64,000 bases of DNA from Castellaniella sp049671645 (lineage in GTDB: Bacteria; Pseudomonadota; Gammaproteobacteria; Burkholderiales; Burkholderiaceae_B): contig NZ_JBATVG010000024.1 in assembly GCF_049671645.1 (NCBI RefSeq), forward strand, positions 158,311-222,310. Direction: 5' to 3'. This document shows, one piece after another, positions 52,919 through 62,477 of the stretch. The translations under genes and the position numbers were made by a program. Numbering within the stretch: the stretch's first letter is position 1; the number at the start of each line of letters is the position of its first letter. Under the pieces are notes generated by a model. That model searched no databases, was not told the origin of the DNA, and saw nothing but the letters and a program-made list of their open reading frames with translations.

Positions 52919-53049
52919 ATGGCCCGGGCAGGCAGTACAATGAGCACTGCCGCCTGGACATCCGCGCCAGCTGACGCCGGAAACGCAGCTGCCGCATCCA
53001 GCCGGCGGCCCTCGGGGCCACCGCCCGCATACCGTCACAGAATCGCCTC

Positions 53050-53880
53050 ATGCAGCCATCTTCGCTCGAACACAGCCCGCTGGGCCGGAAATCCACCGGA
53101 TCCGATCACTACGACCCCGCCCTGCTCTTCCCGATCGCCCGCACCGACACGCGAGCGGGCCTGGACCTGCCTCAGGCCCCATATGGGTCCGACATCTGGA
53201 ACGCCTACGAGCTGTCATGGCTGAACGCCAAGGGGCGGCCGGTCGTTGCCATGGGGCGATTCACATTCCCCGCGGGCAGCCCGAACCTGATCGAATCGAA
53301 ATCCTTCAAGCTCTACCTGAACAGCTTCAACGACGAGCGTTTCGACTATCCGGAAATCGTGCAGCAACGCCTGCAGACGGATCTCAGCCGGGCCAGCGGC
53401 AAGCCGGTCCACGTGGAGATCCTGTCGGTGCGGCCTGCATTCGAACTCAGTTGCGCCCCGCTGCGCGGCACCTGCATCGACGACCAGGACATCGAATTCA
53501 TCTCCGCCGGAACCCCCACGCCGGACACCCTGGCCCTGTCGCGCCCGGCCCCCTTCGTGCGCGAAACCCTGGTATCGGAGTTGATGAAATCCAACTGCCC
53601 CGTCACCGGCCAGCCTGACTGGGCCAGCCTGCAGATCCAGTACGCCGGCCCGCGCATCGATCATGCAGGGCTGCTGCGCTACATCGTGTCATTGCGCCAC
53701 CACGGCGAATTCCACGAACTGTGCGTGGAAAAGATCTATGGGGAAATCATGGCGCGCTGCGCGCCGGAAGAACTGCTGGTCTATGCCCGCTATACCCGGC
53801 GCGGCGGGCTGGACATCAATCCGTGGCGGGCCAATTTCCAGCCCAAGGACATCGGCCAGACCCGCACGCTGCGGCAGTAG
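53050..53880 (+). CDS. queF: NADPH-dependent 7-cyano-7-deazaguanine reductase QueF (long form)
   Basis: Reduces preQ0 to preQ1 in queuosine synthesis. The 276-residue protein is the tandem T-fold long form. The QueF motif is ESKSFKLYLNSFNDERF, and the catalytic Cys is in LMKSNCPVTGQPDWASLQI with the acid partner Asp. C-terminal EKIYGEIMARCAPEELLVYARYTRRGGLDINPWR is also typical. No preQ1 riboswitch was recognised upstream. Confidence 0.95.
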   Translation: MQPSSLEHSPLGRKSTGSDHYDPALLFPIARTDTRAGLDLPQAPYGSDIWNAYELSWLNAKGRPVVAMGRFTFPAGSPNLIESKSFKLYLNSFNDERFDYPEIVQQRLQTDLSRASGKPVHVEILSVRPAFELSCAPLRGTCIDDQDIEFISAGTPTPDTLALSRPAPFVRETLVSELMKSNCPVTGQPDWASLQIQYAGPRIDHAGLLRYIVSLRHHGEFHELCVEKIYGEIMARCAPEELLVYARYTRRGGLDINPWRANFQPKDIGQTRTLRQ

Positions 53881-53958
53881 GCCACAAATCGCGCTCAGGT
53901 CGCGAAGGGTGCGAACATGCGCGACCCGGCAGGGGGATCGAATGACCCGCGGGTCGCG

Positions 53959-55446
53959 TCACGGGACGTCCCGGCGACCGGCGCCCCCATTGGCCGCGGC
54001 CATGAAAGCATCCGCTGTGGCTCCGGGCGCCCGCGTGAGCAGGCTGACCCCGATGAACAGCGCCGCCGAAACCGGCAGCACCCACACGCCCGCCGACAGG
54101 CCCAGCGGCTGGATGCCGGTGGCGAACAGGATCAGCACGATGGCGCTGCCGCCCAGGATACTGGCCAGCGCGCCGGCCGAAGTACCCCGACGCCAGTAGA
54201 ATGCGCCGATGATGGCCGGCACCACGACCGCCAGGCCGGTGGACGCCGCCACCGACAGCACCGCGATGAGATTGAGCCGGAGCTCGGCGAACAGCAGCGC
54301 CAGGACGGCGATGACGGCCAGCACCCATTTGCCGAAACGCACCTGGCGCGCCTCGTCGCGATGCTTGACGGCATGGGCATAGACGTCGCGCGAGAGCATG
54401 GACGACAAGGTCAGCATGATGGAATCGATGGTCGAAATCGCGGCGGCCAGAATGCCGATCATCACGATTTCCGCCAGGATGGGCGGCACCATGTCCGAAC
54501 CCAGAAGACGCGGGGTGGCCAGATCGGGGGTGTCCAATCCGGGCAGCGCGATCCGCGCGCTGAAACCCCAGGTGACGGACACCAGGGTGTAGATCAGGCC
54601 GAAGCACAGGAAACCGATCAGCATGCGGCGCAGGGCCGACAGGTTTTTGGGCATGAACAGGCGTTGGCTGACCTGAGGATTGGACAGGCTGAAGAAAAAC
54701 CAGGGCAGCGTCAGGCCCAGAAATGTGGCGAACGAGAAAAAGCCGGGGCCGGGCACCGTGAGCACGTCGCCCTCGGCTTGGCTGAGATGATCGAACATGA
54801 CCCCCAATCCGCCCAGCTGATGCACCACCAGCAAGGCCACGGCCGTCGCCGACACCAGCATGAACAGCGCCTGAAGGGCGTCGGTCCACATGATGGAGCG
54901 CATGCCGGCGATATACGAGAAGACCAGCGCCACAAGGGTCGCGAATACGGTTCCGGTAGTAAAACCGATGGCGCCATGGCTCATGCCGGCCAGCAGATAC
55001 CCCACCCCGGCCAGTTGCACTGCGGCGTAGGGGATGAGGAACAGGCAGTTGGTCAAGGCCATGGACACGGCGACCGGCTTGCTCTGGTAGCGGTGGCCCA
55101 GCATCTCGCTGGGCGTGATGAAGTCGTAGGCCTTGCCCACGTGCCAGAACTTCGGCCCGAAGACGGCGACCAGCGAGACCCCCACGAAATACACGATCTC
55201 GAAACCGAATGCCCCGACCCCCGCCTTGTAGGTCAGGCCGGCCAGGCCCACCAACATGAAGGCGCTGTAGGTGGTCGCGCTGTAGCTGAGCGCCGACACG
55301 AAGCCGCCAAAGCGCCGAGCGCCCAGGAAGTAGCCGGACATGCTGACCGAGCGGCCATTGGTGGACTCATCCCGCGACAGCCAGGCGACATAGATGGCGA
55401 TCGCCAGATAAATCGCGACGCCGATCCAAAGCGAGGTAGTGCTCAT
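53959..55446 (-). CDS. Sodium:solute symporter (SSS family)
   Basis: A 495-residue symporter with about 13 helices of the LeuT fold. SYSATTYSAFMLVGLAGLTYKAGVGAFGFE and the later SNPQVSQRLFMPKN and AAAISTIDSIMLTLSSMLSRDVYAH carry the sodium-site serines and threonines of the pantothenate/proline-type SSS group. The start at 55446 overlaps the stop of a small upstream membrane-protein gene by four bases. Substrate not predictable; a carboxylate or amino acid is likely. Confidence 0.87.
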   Translation of the reverse strand: MSTTSLWIGVAIYLAIAIYVAWLSRDESTNGRSVSMSGYFLGARRFGGFVSALSYSATTYSAFMLVGLAGLTYKAGVGAFGFEIVYFVGVSLVAVFGPKFWHVGKAYDFITPSEMLGHRYQSKPVAVSMALTNCLFLIPYAAVQLAGVGYLLAGMSHGAIGFTTGTVFATLVALVFSYIAGMRSIMWTDALQALFMLVSATAVALLVVHQLGGLGVMFDHLSQAEGDVLTVPGPGFFSFATFLGLTLPWFFFSLSNPQVSQRLFMPKNLSALRRMLIGFLCFGLIYTLVSVTWGFSARIALPGLDTPDLATPRLLGSDMVPPILAEIVMIGILAAAISTIDSIMLTLSSMLSRDVYAHAVKHRDEARQVRFGKWVLAVIAVLALLFAELRLNLIAVLSVAASTGLAVVVPAIIGAFYWRRGTSAGALASILGGSAIVLILFATGIQPLGLSAGVWVLPVSAALFIGVSLLTRAPGATADAFMAAANGGAGRRDVP

Positions 55447-55628
55447 TCGTCCCGCCCCCGCAGGTCGCGCGTGGCGACAAGATTCAGGGCGATCACCAAT
55501 ACGCCCACCACGGTCCAGAACAGGAAGCTGCCATACCAGGCATTGACACGGTCCAGGAACAGGTACGGGACCGCATAGCACAGGAGTGCCAGGACCCAGA
55601 TGCAGGCGAGACTCAGTTTTCTAGTCAT
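55443..55628 (-). CDS. Small membrane partner of the SSS symporter
   Basis: A 61-residue protein with two helices (LACIWVLALLCYAVPYLFL and YGSFLFWTVVGVLVIALNLV) and a charged end RDLRGRDE. Small two-helix proteins are often encoded just before SSS symporters (DUF997/DUF3311-like types) and may be accessory subunits. It overlaps the symporter start as ATGA, a strong sign of coupling. Confidence 0.75.
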   Translation of the reverse strand: MTRKLSLACIWVLALLCYAVPYLFLDRVNAWYGSFLFWTVVGVLVIALNLVATRDLRGRDE

Positions 55629-55652
55629 GACGGTATGGGATGGGATGGCCGA

Positions 55653-56222
55653 TCAGCTGCGACGCTGGATTTCCGGCCAGGCTTTCTTCAGGTAATAACA
55701 CATCGACCAGACCGTCAGGATGGCGGCCACGACGATCAGGATGGACCCGAGGATGCGGACGGAAACGCCATCGATAGGCTGCCAGTACAGCAGACAGGGA
55801 ATGGCGACCATCTGGGCGGCGGTCTTGAATTTGCCCAGGCGGTGCACGGCGACGCTGCTGCTGGCGCCAATTTTCGCCATCCATTCGCGCAGGGCGGAAA
55901 TCGTCAATTCGCGCCCGATGATGACGAGAGCGATCAAGAGATCCACCCGCCCCAGGTTGAGCAGGATCAGGAGCGCCGCCACCACCATCAGCTTGTCGGC
56001 GACCGGGTCCAGAAAGGCGCCGAAGGCCGAGGTCTGATTCCAGCGCCGGGCCAGATAGCCGTCGAACCAGTCGGTGACGGCCGCGACGATGAAGGCAATG
56101 GCCGCCGCGCTGTCGCGCCAGCCGGATGCGGTCCAGGCGTCCGGCAGATAGAACAATCCCACGAGCAGCGGGATCATGGCAATGCGCAGCCAGGTCAGGG
56201 CGATGGGAATATTGAACGGCAT
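55653..56222 (-). CDS. pgsA: CDP-diacylglycerol-glycerol-3-phosphate 3-phosphatidyltransferase
   Basis: Makes phosphatidylglycerol phosphate in the inner membrane. The 189-residue product has the CDP-alcohol phosphotransferase motif D-G-x2-A-R-x8-G-x3-D-x3-D in DWFDGYLARRWNQTSAFGAFLDPVADKLM and the N-terminal MPFNIPIALTWLRIAMIPLLV of PgsA. Downstream of uvrC on the same strand, the usual order in this group. Confidence 0.93.
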   Translation of the reverse strand: MPFNIPIALTWLRIAMIPLLVGLFYLPDAWTASGWRDSAAAIAFIVAAVTDWFDGYLARRWNQTSAFGAFLDPVADKLMVVAALLILLNLGRVDLLIALVIIGRELTISALREWMAKIGASSSVAVHRLGKFKTAAQMVAIPCLLYWQPIDGVSVRILGSILIVVAAILTVWSMCYYLKKAWPEIQRRS

Positions 56223-56320
56223 GATAGACGTAATACTACCCCAAGCGGATGACCCGCACGCGGTCCGGACACGGTAAATCCGGGGGATTCCGGCCAAATC
56301 GCGTGAACGGCCCGCATTCC

Positions 56321-58144
56321 TCAGCGCAAAGCGTGATAGATGCGCTCGGCCAACTGGCGGGAAATGCCGTCCACGCCCGCCAACTCATCGATGCTGGCGT
56401 CCACGACCCCGGAAAAGCCGCCGAAGCGCGCCAGCAGATTCTTGCGCCGGTGCTGCCCGACTCCCTCGATGTCCTCCAGGCGCGAAACATTGCGGGCTTT
56501 GGCGCGACGCGCCCGCATGCCGGTGATGGCAAAGCGGTGCGCCTCGTCGCGCACTTCCGCCACCAGCATCAAGGCGGCCGATTCCACCCCCAGCGCCACG
56601 GCCGGCCGGCCATCGACGAAGACCAGGGTCTCCAGGCCAACCTTGCGATGGTCGCCTTTTTTCACGCCCACGATGCGGCTGACGTCCAGGCCCAGTTCTT
56701 CGAACACCCGGCGGGCCACCCCCACCTGCCCTTCTCCGCCATCGATCAGCACGATGTCGGGCAAGACCACATCGCCGTCGGCCACGCGGCCGTAGCGCCG
56801 GGTCAGGGCCTGGCGCATGGCGGCATAGTCGTCCCCCGGCTCGATGCCGGCGATGTTGAAGCGGCGATACAGGGAATGCTGCATGGCGTGGTTCTTGTAG
56901 ACCACGCAGGATGCCTGGGTGGCCTCGCCCGCCGTGTGGCTGATGTCGAAACATTCGATGTGCAGGGCCGCCAGGGCGGCATCGTCCGTATCCAGATCGA
57001 GCTCCACCGCCAGCGCCAGCGTGCGGGCCTCCCGTGCGCTGGATTCCGACAGGCGTTGCGCCAGCGCCATGCGGGCATTGCGCTGGGCCTGCTCCAGCCA
57101 GGTCCGGCGGGCGCCCTGGGGACGCGACAGGACGCGCACTTTGTGGCCGTGCTGTTCGGCCAGCATGGTGATCAGATCGGGATCCGGCAAGGCGTGCGAA
57201 CAGACCAGGACGGGCGGCACGGGGTTGTCGGCATAGTGCTGGGCCACGAAGGCCGCCAGCACGTCTTCGGCCGGTTCATCCTGGGCCTGGGTGGGAAACA
57301 AGGGCTTGTCCCCCAGGTGGCGGCCGGCCCGCACCATGGCCAGGTTGACGCACACCCGCCCGCCCGAGATTTCCACGGCGATGATGTCGGCGCTGTCCTC
57401 GCCCACCTGCTCCATGGTCTGCTGCTGCAGCACTTTGGCCAGGGCCCGCATCTGGTCGCGCAACGCGGCCGCCTGCTCGAAATCCTGCCGTTCGGACGCC
57501 GCCATCATGCGCTGCTCGATGTCCTGCAGCACTTCGGTGGTGCGCCCTTCCAGGAAGCGGATGGCGCGCTCGACGTCGGCGCGGTAGTCCGGCAGGGAAA
57601 TCTTGTTCACGCAGGGCGCCGAACAACGGCCGATCTGGTGCAGCAGGCAGGGACGCGTGCGATGCGCATAGACGCTGTCCTCGCAGGTGCGCAGCTTGAA
57701 GACCTTCTGCAGGATCTGGATGGTCTCGCGCACCGCCCAGGAATTGGGATAGGGGCCGAAGAAATGCCCCTTGCCCTGGGTGCTGCCCCGGTAGTAGACG
57801 ATGCGCGGGGCTTCGTGGTCCGTGATGTGCAGATAGGGGTAGGACTTGTCATCCCGGAACAGGATGTTGTAGCGCGGCTTCAGGCGCTTGATGAGGTTGT
57901 TTTCCAGGATCAGCGCTTCGGCCTCGGTGCGCGTGACCGTCACTTCGGTGCGCGCCACCCGCGCCAGCATGTGCTCGATGCGCGGGCCGTGACCGGTCTT
58001 CTGGAAATAGGAACTGACGCGGCGCTTCAGGTCGCGGGCCTTGCCCACGTACAGGACTTCGCCCTCGGCATCGAGATGCCGGTAGACCCCCGGCAGGCGC
58101 GGCAGATCAGCCAGAAAGGTTTTCAGATCGAAAGCTTCGGGCAC
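56321..58144 (-). CDS. uvrC: Excinuclease ABC subunit C
   Basis: Makes both incisions in nucleotide excision repair. The 607-residue product has an N-terminal GIY-YIG nuclease (LPGVYRHLDAEGEVLYVGKARDLKRRVSSYF; the first Y reads V-Y-R here as in many UvrC), a UVR motif (AIRFLEGRTTEVLQDIEQRMMAASERQDFEQAAALRDQ), the RNase H-like endonuclease (IECFDISHTAGEATQASCVVYKN, VLPDIVLIDGGEGQV) and a C-terminal HhH domain. Starts with GTG; its first 38 bp overlap the end of nagZ. Confidence 0.95.
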   Translation of the reverse strand: MPEAFDLKTFLADLPRLPGVYRHLDAEGEVLYVGKARDLKRRVSSYFQKTGHGPRIEHMLARVARTEVTVTRTEAEALILENNLIKRLKPRYNILFRDDKSYPYLHITDHEAPRIVYYRGSTQGKGHFFGPYPNSWAVRETIQILQKVFKLRTCEDSVYAHRTRPCLLHQIGRCSAPCVNKISLPDYRADVERAIRFLEGRTTEVLQDIEQRMMAASERQDFEQAAALRDQMRALAKVLQQQTMEQVGEDSADIIAVEISGGRVCVNLAMVRAGRHLGDKPLFPTQAQDEPAEDVLAAFVAQHYADNPVPPVLVCSHALPDPDLITMLAEQHGHKVRVLSRPQGARRTWLEQAQRNARMALAQRLSESSAREARTLALAVELDLDTDDAALAALHIECFDISHTAGEATQASCVVYKNHAMQHSLYRRFNIAGIEPGDDYAAMRQALTRRYGRVADGDVVLPDIVLIDGGEGQVGVARRVFEELGLDVSRIVGVKKGDHRKVGLETLVFVDGRPAVALGVESAALMLVAEVRDEAHRFAITGMRARRAKARNVSRLEDIEGVGQHRRKNLLARFGGFSGVVDASIDELAGVDGISRQLAERIYHALR

Positions 58145-59153
58145 GGAGATACCTGGGGTCGGACAAAAGCCCCGTCCAGTCAGGAGACGGGCGGGTCGGC
58201 ATCAGGCGCCGGATACGGCGCACGGCCTGGGGATCCAGAGGGCGGCCATCCAGGGCGACCAGCAGTTCGTCGGCCAGATCGGGACGGTTGCAGACCAGCA
58301 CCATGTCGCAGCCGGCATCCAGGGCGGCGCGGGCGCGGGCCTGGATATCGCCCGCCACGCTGGCGCCTTCCATTGTCAGGTCATCGGAGAACACCACCCC
58401 GTCGTAGGAGAATTGTTCACGCAGGATGCCGGTCACCCAGCGGCGCGAGAAGCCGGCGGGGTCCGGCGCCACCTGGGGATAGATGACGTGAGCGGGCATG
58501 ACGGCGGGCAGGACCAGATCGCCCAGCCAGCCATAAGGAGCCGCATCGGCATCCAGGATGTCGGCCAGCGAGCGGTCATCCACGGGAATGGCATGGTGGG
58601 AATCGGCGGCGACGGCACCATGACCCGGGAAATGCTTGCCGCAAGCGGCCATGCCCGCCTGGGACAGCCCCTGGATCAGGGCGCGGGCCAGCAGGGACAC
58701 CACGGCGGGGTCTTCATGAAAGGCCCGGTTGCCGATCACCTGGCTGACACCGTAATCCAGGTCCAGCACAGGCGTGAAACTGAAATCCACCCCGCAGGCC
58801 CGCAGTTCGCTGGCCAGCACAAAGCCGGTTTCGGTGGCCCCGCGCAAGGCCGCCTGCGGGTCCTGTTCATACCACCGGCCCAAGGTCCGCATGGCCGGCA
58901 GCGGTGTGAAACCGTCGGTGCGGAAACGCTGCACGCGGCCGCCTTCATGGTCGACGGCGATCAGCAGGGGTTCCTGGCGGGCGGCATGGATGGCGGCGCA
59001 CAAGGCCGTCAGTTGGGCCCGATCGGCAAAATTGCGGGCGAACAGAATGACGCCGCCCACCTGGGGGTGGCGCAAACGCAGCTGTTCGGCGTCGGTCAAT
59101 TCCAGACCGGCGACATCCACCATGACGGGGCCTGGGGGTAAGCGATTCAACAT
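58107..59153 (-). CDS. nagZ: Beta-N-acetylhexosaminidase NagZ
   Basis: Cytoplasmic peptidoglycan-recycling enzyme removing GlcNAc from anhydro-muropeptides. The 348-residue glycoside hydrolase family 3 protein has VGGVILFARNFADRAQL, IAVDHEGGRVQRFR, CGKHFPGHGAVAADSHHAIPVDDRS (the KHFPGHG motif with the catalytic His loop) and FSDDLTMEG with the nucleophile Asp. Start at 59153 (MLNRLPPGPV) matches family N-termini. Overlaps uvrC by 38 bp. Confidence 0.94.
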   Translation of the reverse strand: MLNRLPPGPVMVDVAGLELTDAEQLRLRHPQVGGVILFARNFADRAQLTALCAAIHAARQEPLLIAVDHEGGRVQRFRTDGFTPLPAMRTLGRWYEQDPQAALRGATETGFVLASELRACGVDFSFTPVLDLDYGVSQVIGNRAFHEDPAVVSLLARALIQGLSQAGMAACGKHFPGHGAVAADSHHAIPVDDRSLADILDADAAPYGWLGDLVLPAVMPAHVIYPQVAPDPAGFSRRWVTGILREQFSYDGVVFSDDLTMEGASVAGDIQARARAALDAGCDMVLVCNRPDLADELLVALDGRPLDPQAVRRIRRLMPTRPSPDWTGLLSDPRYLRARSFRSENLSG

Positions 59154-59242
59154 GAAGATTCCAGTATTCCGTCTGATCAATTCGTAGATTCGGGTCCGGC
59201 GCCCGCGCCGTCCATGCCGCGTTGAAAATCCCTGCGCATGGA

Positions 59243-59674
59243 TCAGGGTCGGCCACCGGGCGCGGCTTCCTGCCGGCCCTCGATCACGACAAAGGCGGCC
59301 ACCATATCGGATTCATCGGTCATGGACACATGCGACGGCCCGAAGCGGACATCGTACCAGTCCTTCAAAGGGCCGGACAGATGGATTTCCGGCGCTCCGC
59401 CCCTGCGGTTCAGGATCTGCACCCGGGACCAGGTCATGGGCATATGGATGCCCAGGCCGATGGCCTTGGAAAAGGCTTCCTTGGCGGCAAAACGGGTAGC
59501 CAGGTACAAGATGCCGCGCCGCGGATCGCGCGCCGCGCGCCGCGCGTGCACCTGCTGCTCATCCAGCCCCAGCACACGCCGGACGAAACGATCGCCGTGC
59601 CGCGCGTAGATATGCTCGATGCGGTCCACCCGCAACAGATCCGTGCCGATGCCGGCGATAGCGGTAGAAGACAT
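59243..59674 (-). CDS. acpS: Holo-acyl-carrier-protein synthase
   Basis: Transfers 4'-phosphopantetheine to acyl carrier protein. The 143-residue product has GIGTDLLRVDRIEHIYARHGDRF and TRFAAKEAFSKAIGLGIH with the Mg-binding Asp and Glu, and HVSMTDESDMVAAFVVIE. Some ten residues at the C-terminus exceed the usual length. nagZ follows after 89 bp. Confidence 0.94.
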   Translation of the reverse strand: MSSTAIAGIGTDLLRVDRIEHIYARHGDRFVRRVLGLDEQQVHARRAARDPRRGILYLATRFAAKEAFSKAIGLGIHMPMTWSRVQILNRRGGAPEIHLSGPLKDWYDVRFGPSHVSMTDESDMVAAFVVIEGRQEAAPGGRP

Positions 59675-59740
59675 CAGGCCCCTCCAGAAAGAAGACCGGC
59701 GCCCCGTCCGGTCCGGGCAAGGCGCCGCCCAGGATGCGGC

Positions 59741-60286
59741 TCACAGGCGCAGGAAGTGTTCCCGGTAGTGCTTCAATTCGTTGATGGATTCCTGGATATC
59801 GGCCAGGGCTTCGTGTTTGCTGGCTTTGGTGAAGCTGCGATAGACCTCGGGCTTCCAGCGCAAGGACAATTCCTTGAGCGTGCTGACGTCCAGGTTGCGG
59901 TAATGGAAATACGCTTCCAGACGCGGCATGTATTTGACCATGAAGCGCCGATCCTGACCGATCGTATTGCCGCACATGGGCGATTTGCCGGCCGGCACCA
60001 GCGGCGCCAGGAATTCCAGCAGGATGTCCTCGACCCGGGACTCGGTCAGGGTCGAGGCCTTCACCCGTTCGACCAGGCCGCTCTTGCCATGCATGGACTG
60101 ATTCCATTTGTCCATGCCATCCAACACCGCATCGTCCTGATGCACCACCAGCACCGGGGCCTGGGCGACTTCGGTCAGGTCGGGCTCGGTGACAATCAGG
60201 GCGATTTCCAGAATGCGTTCCTTTTCGGGATCCAGTCCGGACATTTCCATGTCCAGCCAGATCAGGCGCTGATCATTCGCAGCCAT
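59741..60286 (-). CDS. orn: Oligoribonuclease
   Basis: 3'-5' exoribonuclease degrading dinucleotides, including pGpG from c-di-GMP breakdown. The 181-residue DEDDh protein has LIWLDMEMSGLDPEKERILEIALIV (D, E), GNTIGQDRRFMVKYMP (D) and HEALADIQESINEL (H, D). ATG at 60286 is chosen over the preceding GTG. Divergent from the M48 protease gene with a TATAAT in the 54-bp gap. Confidence 0.94.
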   Translation of the reverse strand: MAANDQRLIWLDMEMSGLDPEKERILEIALIVTEPDLTEVAQAPVLVVHQDDAVLDGMDKWNQSMHGKSGLVERVKASTLTESRVEDILLEFLAPLVPAGKSPMCGNTIGQDRRFMVKYMPRLEAYFHYRNLDVSTLKELSLRWKPEVYRSFTKASKHEALADIQESINELKHYREHFLRL

Positions 60287-60340
60287 CACCTATAATCCTT
60301 TCAACTGAAAACCCGATTTTCGCATATTGGCCGGACGGAC

Positions 60341-61585
60341 ATGCTGACCTCCCTGTTTCTTGCCTGCCTGATCGGCGACCTGCTGATCCGCTACTGGCTG
60401 GCCCGCCGGCAAATTCGCCATGTCCTGTCCCATCGCGACACCATTCCGGCCGCGTTCTCCGGCCACATCAGCCTGCGCAGCCACCAGCGGGCGGCCGACT
60501 ACACAGTCGCCCGCTGCCAGCTGTCGATGGTCGAACGCATCACCGAAGCCGCCATCCTGCTGGCCCTGACGCTGCTGGGCGGTCTGCAGGCCCTGGACAT
60601 CGCCCTGGGACGCCTGATCGAACACGAACTCTGGCGCCAATTGGCGCTGGTCGGCTGCGTGCTGGCCCTGCTGGGGATCGTGGGCCTGGCGTTTTCCGCC
60701 TGGCGCACGTTCCGGCTGGAAGCCCGCTACGGCTTCAACCGCATGACACCGCGCCTGTTCATCACCGACGCCCTGAAGTTGCTGCTCATCACCCTGGTGC
60801 TGGGCGCCCCCCTGTTGGCCGCCATCCTGTGGATCATGGGGGCCACCGGCACGGATTGGGCCTGGTGGGCGTGGGGCCTCTGGGTCGCCTTCAACCTGCT
60901 GGTGCTCTGGCTGTATCCCAGCTTCATCGCGCCGGTCTTCAACCGCTTCACCCCGCTGGACGACCCCGAACTCAGCCAGCGCATCCACGCCCTGGCGCAG
61001 CGCTGCCATTTCGGCCTGTCGGGCCTGTTCGTGATGGACGGCTCGCGCCGCTCGGCGCATGGCAATGCTTACTTCACCGGCTTCGGCCGCCACCGCCGCA
61101 TCGTCTTCTTCGACACCCTGCTCTCGCGCCTGAACGCCGACGAAGTCGAAGCCGTGCTGGCCCACGAGCTGGGGCATTTCGCCCACCATCACATCCTGCG
61201 GCGCATCGTGTTCAGCTTCATCACCGCGGGCATCTTCCTGCAGCTGCTGGCCTGGCTGTCGACCCAGCTGTGGTTCTACACCGGCCTGGGCATCGTGCCC
61301 CAGCTGGGCCGGCCCAACGACGGCCTGGCCCTGGTGCTGTTCATGCTGACTTTGCCGGTCTTCACGTTCTGGGCGACTCCCATCGCCAGCCTGCTGTCGC
61401 GCCGGGACGAATTCCAGGCGGACCGCTACGCGGTCCGGCAATGCGGCCCCGAACCCTTGAGCAGCGCCCTGGTCAAGCTCTACGACGACAATGCCGCCAC
61501 GTTGACACCCGACCCTTTGCATTCCGCCTGGTACGACAGCCACCCCTCGGCCGCCGTGCGCATCGCTCATCTGCATCATGGCTAA
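60341..61585 (+). CDS. M48 family (Ste24/HtpX-like) zinc metalloprotease
   Basis: A 414-residue membrane protease with about seven helices. The zinc site is VLAHELGHFAHHHIL with the third ligand in LSRRDEFQADRYAVRQ. RYGFNRMTPRLFITDALK and RRSAHGNAYFTGFGRHRRIVFFDTLL match the CAAX-protease type Ste24p family used here as a general membrane-protein quality-control protease. The last eight bp overlap rsgA, its usual neighbour in this group. Confidence 0.92.
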   Translation: MLTSLFLACLIGDLLIRYWLARRQIRHVLSHRDTIPAAFSGHISLRSHQRAADYTVARCQLSMVERITEAAILLALTLLGGLQALDIALGRLIEHELWRQLALVGCVLALLGIVGLAFSAWRTFRLEARYGFNRMTPRLFITDALKLLLITLVLGAPLLAAILWIMGATGTDWAWWAWGLWVAFNLLVLWLYPSFIAPVFNRFTPLDDPELSQRIHALAQRCHFGLSGLFVMDGSRRSAHGNAYFTGFGRHRRIVFFDTLLSRLNADEVEAVLAHELGHFAHHHILRRIVFSFITAGIFLQLLAWLSTQLWFYTGLGIVPQLGRPNDGLALVLFMLTLPVFTFWATPIASLLSRRDEFQADRYAVRQCGPEPLSSALVKLYDDNAATLTPDPLHSAWYDSHPSAAVRIAHLHHG

Positions 61586-62477
61586 GGTCGCGCTGCAGGG
61601 CCGCGTCGTCGCGGCTCACGGGCGCCACTACCGGGTGGCCATCGACCACACGGACCAATTCCGCCACTGCTATCCCCGGGGCAAGAAGGCCGGCATCGCC
61701 GTGGGCGACCGGGTGCGGATCCTGCCCGAAGGCGAACAGGAAGGCGCGATCACCGAGGTCCTGCCGCGCAGCAATCTGTTCTACCGTTCCGACGCCCAGC
61801 GCAGCAAGCTGTTCGCCGCCAATATCGACCAGCTGCTGCTGGTGCTGGCGGCCGAACCGGAATATTCCGACGATCTGCTGGGCCGCGCCCTGGTGGCGGC
61901 CGGCAGCGCCGGCATCCCGGCCCATATCGTGCTGAACAAGGCCGATCTGCCCGCCACGGCCGCCGCGCGCGCCCGGCTGGCGGTGACCGAAGCGCTTGGG
62001 GTGCCGGTGCACACGCTGAGCGCCCTGGATGCCGCCCAGGTGCACGAGCGCCTGGGGCCTGTGCTGCAAGGACGTTGCACACTGCTGCTGGGCCAGAGCG
62101 GCATGGGCAAGTCCACCCTGCTCAATGCCCTGGTGCCCGACGCCCAGGCCGCGACCCAGGCGCATTCCATCGCGCTGGGCACCGGCAAGCACACGACCAC
62201 ACACACCCGTCTGTACACCTTGCCGGGCGGCGGCGACTTGATCGATTCTCCCGGGTTCCAGGCCTTCGGCCTGCAGCATCTGGGGCCGCAGGACATCGAA
62301 CACGGCTTCCCGGAATTCGCGCCCGCCATCGCCCAATGCCGCTTCTACAACTGCACCCACCAGCATGAACCTGGATGCGGTGTGCTGGCAGCCGTGGCCC
62401 GGGGAGAGATTTCCGCGCAGCGCCACGCGCTGTATCTGCGCATCCTGGCGGAAAACGAGGCCGCCAAGCGTTATTGA
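61578..62477 (+). CDS. rsgA: Small ribosomal subunit biogenesis GTPase RsgA
   Basis: Late 30S maturation GTPase. The 299 residues show an N-terminal OB fold, then the circularly permuted G motifs in order G4 (NKAD), G1 (LLGQSGMGKSTLLNAL), G2 region (GTGKHTTTHTRLY), G3 (LIDSPGFQAFGL), and a C-terminal zinc knuckle CRFYNCTHQHEPGC. Converges with nudL, with a 7-bp overlap at the 3' ends. Confidence 0.95.
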   Translation: MAKVALQGRVVAAHGRHYRVAIDHTDQFRHCYPRGKKAGIAVGDRVRILPEGEQEGAITEVLPRSNLFYRSDAQRSKLFAANIDQLLLVLAAEPEYSDDLLGRALVAAGSAGIPAHIVLNKADLPATAAARARLAVTEALGVPVHTLSALDAAQVHERLGPVLQGRCTLLLGQSGMGKSTLLNALVPDAQAATQAHSIALGTGKHTTTHTRLYTLPGGGDLIDSPGFQAFGLQHLGPQDIEHGFPEFAPAIAQCRFYNCTHQHEPGCGVLAAVARGEISAQRHALYLRILAENEAAKRY